Assembly: GCA_014904985.1 (NCBI GenBank)
Contig: MU128969.1
Coordinates: 1-64,000, forward strand
DNA from: Hydnum rufescens UP504
Lineage: Eukaryota > Basidiomycota > Agaricomycetes > Cantharellales > Hydnaceae
Length of the DNA: 64,000 nucleotides
Direction: 5' to 3'
Each line of letters opens with the position of its first letter. The stretch's first letter is position 1. Shown here one piece after another: positions 60,795 to 64,000 of the stretch. Below the pieces are notes generated by a model that was not told where the DNA came from, made no database searches, and was given only the letters and a program-made list of their open reading frames with translations. The position numbers were made by a program, and so were the translations under genes.

Positions 60795-60858
60795 ACTTCA
60801 AGTCAAGTCCAAGCCGAACATTTGTAATCAAATGGCTTGACTTGACTTGACTTGAAGT
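60795..60858. repeat. 64-base hairpin of CAAGT/ACTTG units
   Basis: The left arm ACTTCAAGTCAAG...CCAAGCC pairs with the right arm GGCTTGACTTGACTTG...AAGT, with an inner ATTTG/CAAAT pair and a four-base loop. Related CAAGTC-rich sequence lies at 60385-60430, so this may be one end of a small element. Confidence 0.6.
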
Positions 60859-61626
60859 CGGCTTACAGTAAGTCCGAGTCCATGGCAACACTAGTGCTCA
60901 CTAGCCTGGGATCCAAGTCAAGATTTGCTTTGCCTTGTTATTAAACCCTTTGTCTCTACCACACATTCCAAGGTCCATCTAGCAATCAGATTGGAAGCCT
61001 CTTCTAGTGCGCACTGAGGCACGTTGTCTTATTTAAAACAAGTACTTAGGAATTTTCCTTGTTTGGAACACTGATAGCCGGGTGGTGAGACAAGAGCGAG
61101 AGTTTGGCACATCCTCATCCGCCTCGACGGTTTCAAGCGGTGAATTTCTCATTGCAATGTCCCACTTTCAGTACTCTGCACATCAATTCCATAACATTGT
61201 TTGTATCTAATCACATACCAGCGGGATTGCTATCCGTGGTTGAGACAGGAATGCCCAATGACCGCTTCACCCGTTTTCGTGTACCGTCTTCAGCTGCTGG
61301 GATGGCTCTTATTCGCTCCATGTTGCTCTTGAAGCTTGGTGAGATACCTCCAGAGGGGACTAGCTTTCCCCCTACGAGGGGAGTTAAGAGCGTGCAAAAA
61401 AAATACAAGACTAACGAGTTTGCTTTGGTGGGCAACTCCGTCCGAAGTCCCGTCCTTGCTGATGTCATCCAGTTGGAGCCTTCAAAATAAAATTGAGGAG
61501 TATATTGATAGTAAACACCCAGATATAGAAAGGGACATGAGAGGAGAAGCAGAGCACCAGACATGAGCCACAGACTGAAAAAGTGGCGAGTTCGTTGAGC
61601 TTTTGCGACCCAGTGACCGTGGGAAT

Positions 61627-61681
61627 GACCGGGTCGCGAAAGTCAGACCCGTCGGATTTCGGGACTTTTTTAGACCCGGTC
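61627..61681. repeat. 55-base two-step hairpin
   Basis: GACCGGGTC (61627) pairs with GACCCGGTC (ending 61681), and inside it AAAGTC pairs with GACTTT. GC-rich and CpG-containing, unlike the left end of the window. Confidence 0.6.
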
Positions 61682-61997
61682 CGTGCAACACTGTGCGGTT
61701 GCACCAGTCTCACTGAGAATGGATGTCTCACTGTTTGAGTTTCCCGCAGGATCAATTCCAGAGTTCGGCTGAGCGCAGTGGGTGACTCTGTGTGTGATCA
61801 CGGACCATCAGAAGAGGATTATGTCACATTTATGACATGATCCATATCACAGTCTCCGGGCATTCCACGCCTCCGAATTCTATGCGAGCTTTAGGGGCGA
61901 TGTAAACAATGTAGAAAGAAATTCCTAGCATTCTGATGGACCCTAGGTCCAAGAAATCGCACGCAGGAGCCTTGAGGAGCCCCACGGAGTCGTTTGC

Positions 61998-62075
61998 GTC
62001 GTCGCGGCGATTTCCGGGCCATGGGATATTGCTATTTATGGTAATAAATGACATCCTGTCTTGGTTGGGGAACGT
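61998..62075 (+). repeat. Dispersed repeat shared with 28110-28185
   Basis: Same ordered blocks as at 28110-28185: GTCGCGGC, TTCCGGGCC, ATGGGAT, TTTATGGTAATAAATG, CTGTCTTGG. Same orientation. Confidence 0.55.
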
Positions 62076-62628
62076 CCAGGAGGTGTCCTTTTGTCTGTGA
62101 GTTCGCATATCGTCGAAAACGGTAGTTCCAATAACAACACGTGCTAAATAAGATTCTAATTATGCTTAGTAATTCAATCACATTTCTTGGTGGCTCTCTC
62201 GTGGCAATTGGCCGTGCATTTCTGATGCAGCGTTCGTTTAGCAAGGGGGGTCTGGGCTCGTGACTGACATGATTCAAGTCTTTTACCTAACAGAACATTC
62301 TCCAGAGACATCTCCGGGAAACACGTTTTTCAGCCCGCAAGAACGACTAAAAAACGTTGCTATTTTCATATTGAGAAAGAAAGGCGTTTCCTAGCAACAC
62401 TTCGGAGATCAGCTTGTTGGGCGCTTCTGAATCGGAAGCAAATGTGCCGGCGACCAGTTGGATTTATCTTCACCGTAACTTAGCTCTTTATACCTGCAAT
62501 GCTGTAATTTGGCAAGGAGATGAAAGGAGATGTGCTCTATGTTCAGGTCAAGGAATACGAGATTGAAGTAAAATTCTAAGAATTCTACTCGGGAAACATC
62601 CTGGCTGTCAGCAGGGGCGGGGGTTGGT

Positions 62629-62860
62629 AATTATATTGGCTATTAATATGCCGTCCAGAGACCGCCGCCCTCAAATCTCCGATTTTACGGGTAACCCAAT
62701 TAGGGGATGAGGGTGAAACGTTTCCAGGCAGCTGCTCTTGGATTCTCTTTGCTGTAGGGTGCTGCAGGGTGGCTGGCTTTATCCCAGTAGTTTCCATCCC
62801 TCCAGGTGTTCATTCTCACGGATCACGTGATTTTATTGGTGCCTTGTTCAATACAATTTT
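62629..62860 (-). repeat. Dispersed repeat, copy 2 (inverted relative to 2325-2582)
   Basis: The reverse complement matches 2325-2582 end to end, including TCACGTGAT, GGGTTACCCGTAA and AGCCAATATAATT. On the minus strand it encodes METTGIKPA...PNWVTRKIGD. The other copy has MEITGVETD at the same place, a hint that the family once carried a coding segment. Confidence 0.7.
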
Positions 62861-63205
62861 CTAGGGTGAGATTCTAGACTACTGCTTTAGCCTGATCGCG
62901 CACCTCGAATCTAGCTTATTTAGCTTAGGGGTTATTACCAAATTATCACAGGGTCGTGTGGATTCCAAATGTCGAAGGTAAAATACAGGTGGCTGTGTTA
63001 TGCAGTATATCCGTGTATGGAAAAGTGTTCACTTTATGTGCCACTTCATAGAATCGCATTTTCCGGGATCTCCGAGCCTCCTATTTATTGCGTCCTAGGG
63101 TTCTAGTTGGAAATATTTACTTGCCTTCCTTTCCTCCCAACGAAAGTCAGCGTAGGTGTTCGCGCTCCCTCCCTCCTTCCCTCCACCCCCCACACTCTTT
63201 TAGCA

Positions 63206-64000
63206 ATGGCTACCTCTGAGAATTGGATAGACGGCACTGTTAACATCATGTGGGGTACTATGAAGTGCGTCCTGTTCTCTGTCCATTTTTCACTATACTC
63301 ACGCCTCTCGTGCACAGAGAACTCCAGCGTGATGTGAGCAAAGACCCCAATATCAGCAAACCCCCCGCTCATCCCCTTCGTCGCGTTATAGATTCAGGTG
63401 TTCGACAAACTATGTCTCGTTTTCTTGGGTGTCTACGGGTTTGTATCGAGTGTCGAATTACGATGCGGTTGTGTCCTATGTTGAATCTTTCGGCATAGTT
63501 GGGAGTACTTGACCTCTCTGTCCGCCGACTACGAGATTTTCAAGCTCTTCAAACAACGCAAGTTCCGTCCAGCGCAACTCCTCTATTTGGCATGCAGATA
63601 CTCTATCCTCGGCTTTCTCATTGGAGTGTGAGCCGCATGCTGCCTACGAATCCTTCATACTCTCTGACCAACGCGTTCCAAGTAACATCGCCATGGAAGT
63701 GACAGAGGTGATCGATTGCGAGGCCATTTACAGGTTTAACAATGTGGGTGCCAACGGGCATCAGAACAGCGTTGGTCTCGCGCTCATTCACATTGGACCT
63801 GCAGCTGGCTCTCGGTTGCACGCTTGGAACTGCCTCTCTTCTTCTCATGATGCGCTCGTATGTTTTTTTATTTCATTGGGAACCCCAACAAACAGTTTAT
63901 GGCTTCCCCAGGCTTGTAGTGTGGGCATACGACAAGCGCATCATGATCCCCTTGCTCGTTCTCTGTCTTGGCCATTGGGGAATCATCTTCCGTGGTATGT
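63206..64000 (+). CDS. Multi-pass membrane protein, DUF6533-like, cut by the window end
   Basis: Exons join in frame as MATSENWIDGTVNIMWGTMK, ELQRD, IQVFDKLCLVFLGVYG, WEYLTSLSADYEIFKLFKQR, FRPAQLLYLACRYSILGFLIG, NIAMEVTEVIDCEAIYRFNN, LALGCTLGTASLLLMMR, then LVVWAYDKRIMIPLLVL and CLGHWGIIFR, with a final donor GTATGT at the end of the window. The WEYLTSL start of the first membrane region and the pattern of about five visible hydrophobic segments fit the DUF6533-type seven-helix proteins that are abundant in Agaricomycetes. Function unknown. The 3' part is missing from the window. Confidence 0.7.

Larger units (their letters stand above)
59989..63205. other. Repeat-rich intergenic region
   Basis: No intact gene. 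It contains the hairpins at 60795-60858 and 61627-61681, a dispersed repeat shared with 28110-28185, and the inverted partner of the 2325-2582 repeat. The minus-strand frame at 61211-61564 has no motif I recognise. Confidence 0.5.

Overview
The window is nuclear DNA from a filamentous fungus, most likely a basidiomycete of the Agaricomycetes. Genes are broken by many 40-110 nt GT-AG introns, and the families present are typical of that group: an F-box protein with an LPPDVLGDIF-type box, an MLKL-like helical-bundle protein, a DUF6533-like membrane protein, small LTR retroelements and multicopy hypothetical genes. I cannot name the genus.

Region 1 (1 to about 12.65 kb) is repeat territory. It holds two decayed copies of an unrecognised multicopy gene family (793-3759 and 5175-7091), two solo LTRs with perfect 5-bp target duplications (one splits a coding exon of the second copy), the 3' end of a Ty1/copia element with its LTR, and a run of five related modules (9.9-11.9 kb). 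Each module pairs a hairpin with an intron-like segment that contains a second hairpin with base-pair covariation. From 9330 to 12649 I found no CpG dinucleotide at all, and stop codons in the decayed genes are nearly all in-frame TGA, some at positions where related proteins have Arg. This points to CpG-directed cytosine methylation and deamination with a sharp edge at about 12.65 kb.

Region 2 (12.65-32.6 kb) has normal CpG. It holds an MLKL-like helical-bundle gene, an FAD-monooxygenase relic, three same-strand copies of an AAT-family amino-acid permease (17.0-19.2, 23.0-25.1, 29.9-32.0 kb) plus an inverted internally deleted fragment (20.1-20.7 kb), all with frameshifts, and an intact short-chain dehydrogenase. 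A small foldback element sits in an intron of permease copy 1.

Region 3 (32.7 kb to the end) is ordinary gene-dense sequence: PHO85-type CDK with a poly-Gln tail, an Hsp20 with a consensus heat-shock element upstream, a PRM10/ThrE-type transporter, a double-psi beta-barrel secreted protein, cytosolic aspartyl-tRNA synthetase, an NPC2/ML-domain lipid-transfer protein divergent from a tetraspan protein, an F-box protein, a C2H2 zinc-finger protein, mitochondrial aspartate aminotransferase, an ARMH3-like protein, and a membrane protein cut by the window end. Repeats return at 60-62.9 kb and include a copy of a repeat also found at 2.3 kb.

Several conserved genes (CDK, PRM10-like, aminotransferase, possibly Hsp20) show single-base indels, often in G or C runs, while others of similar size are perfectly open. 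Assembly error is a serious alternative to pseudogenisation for those.
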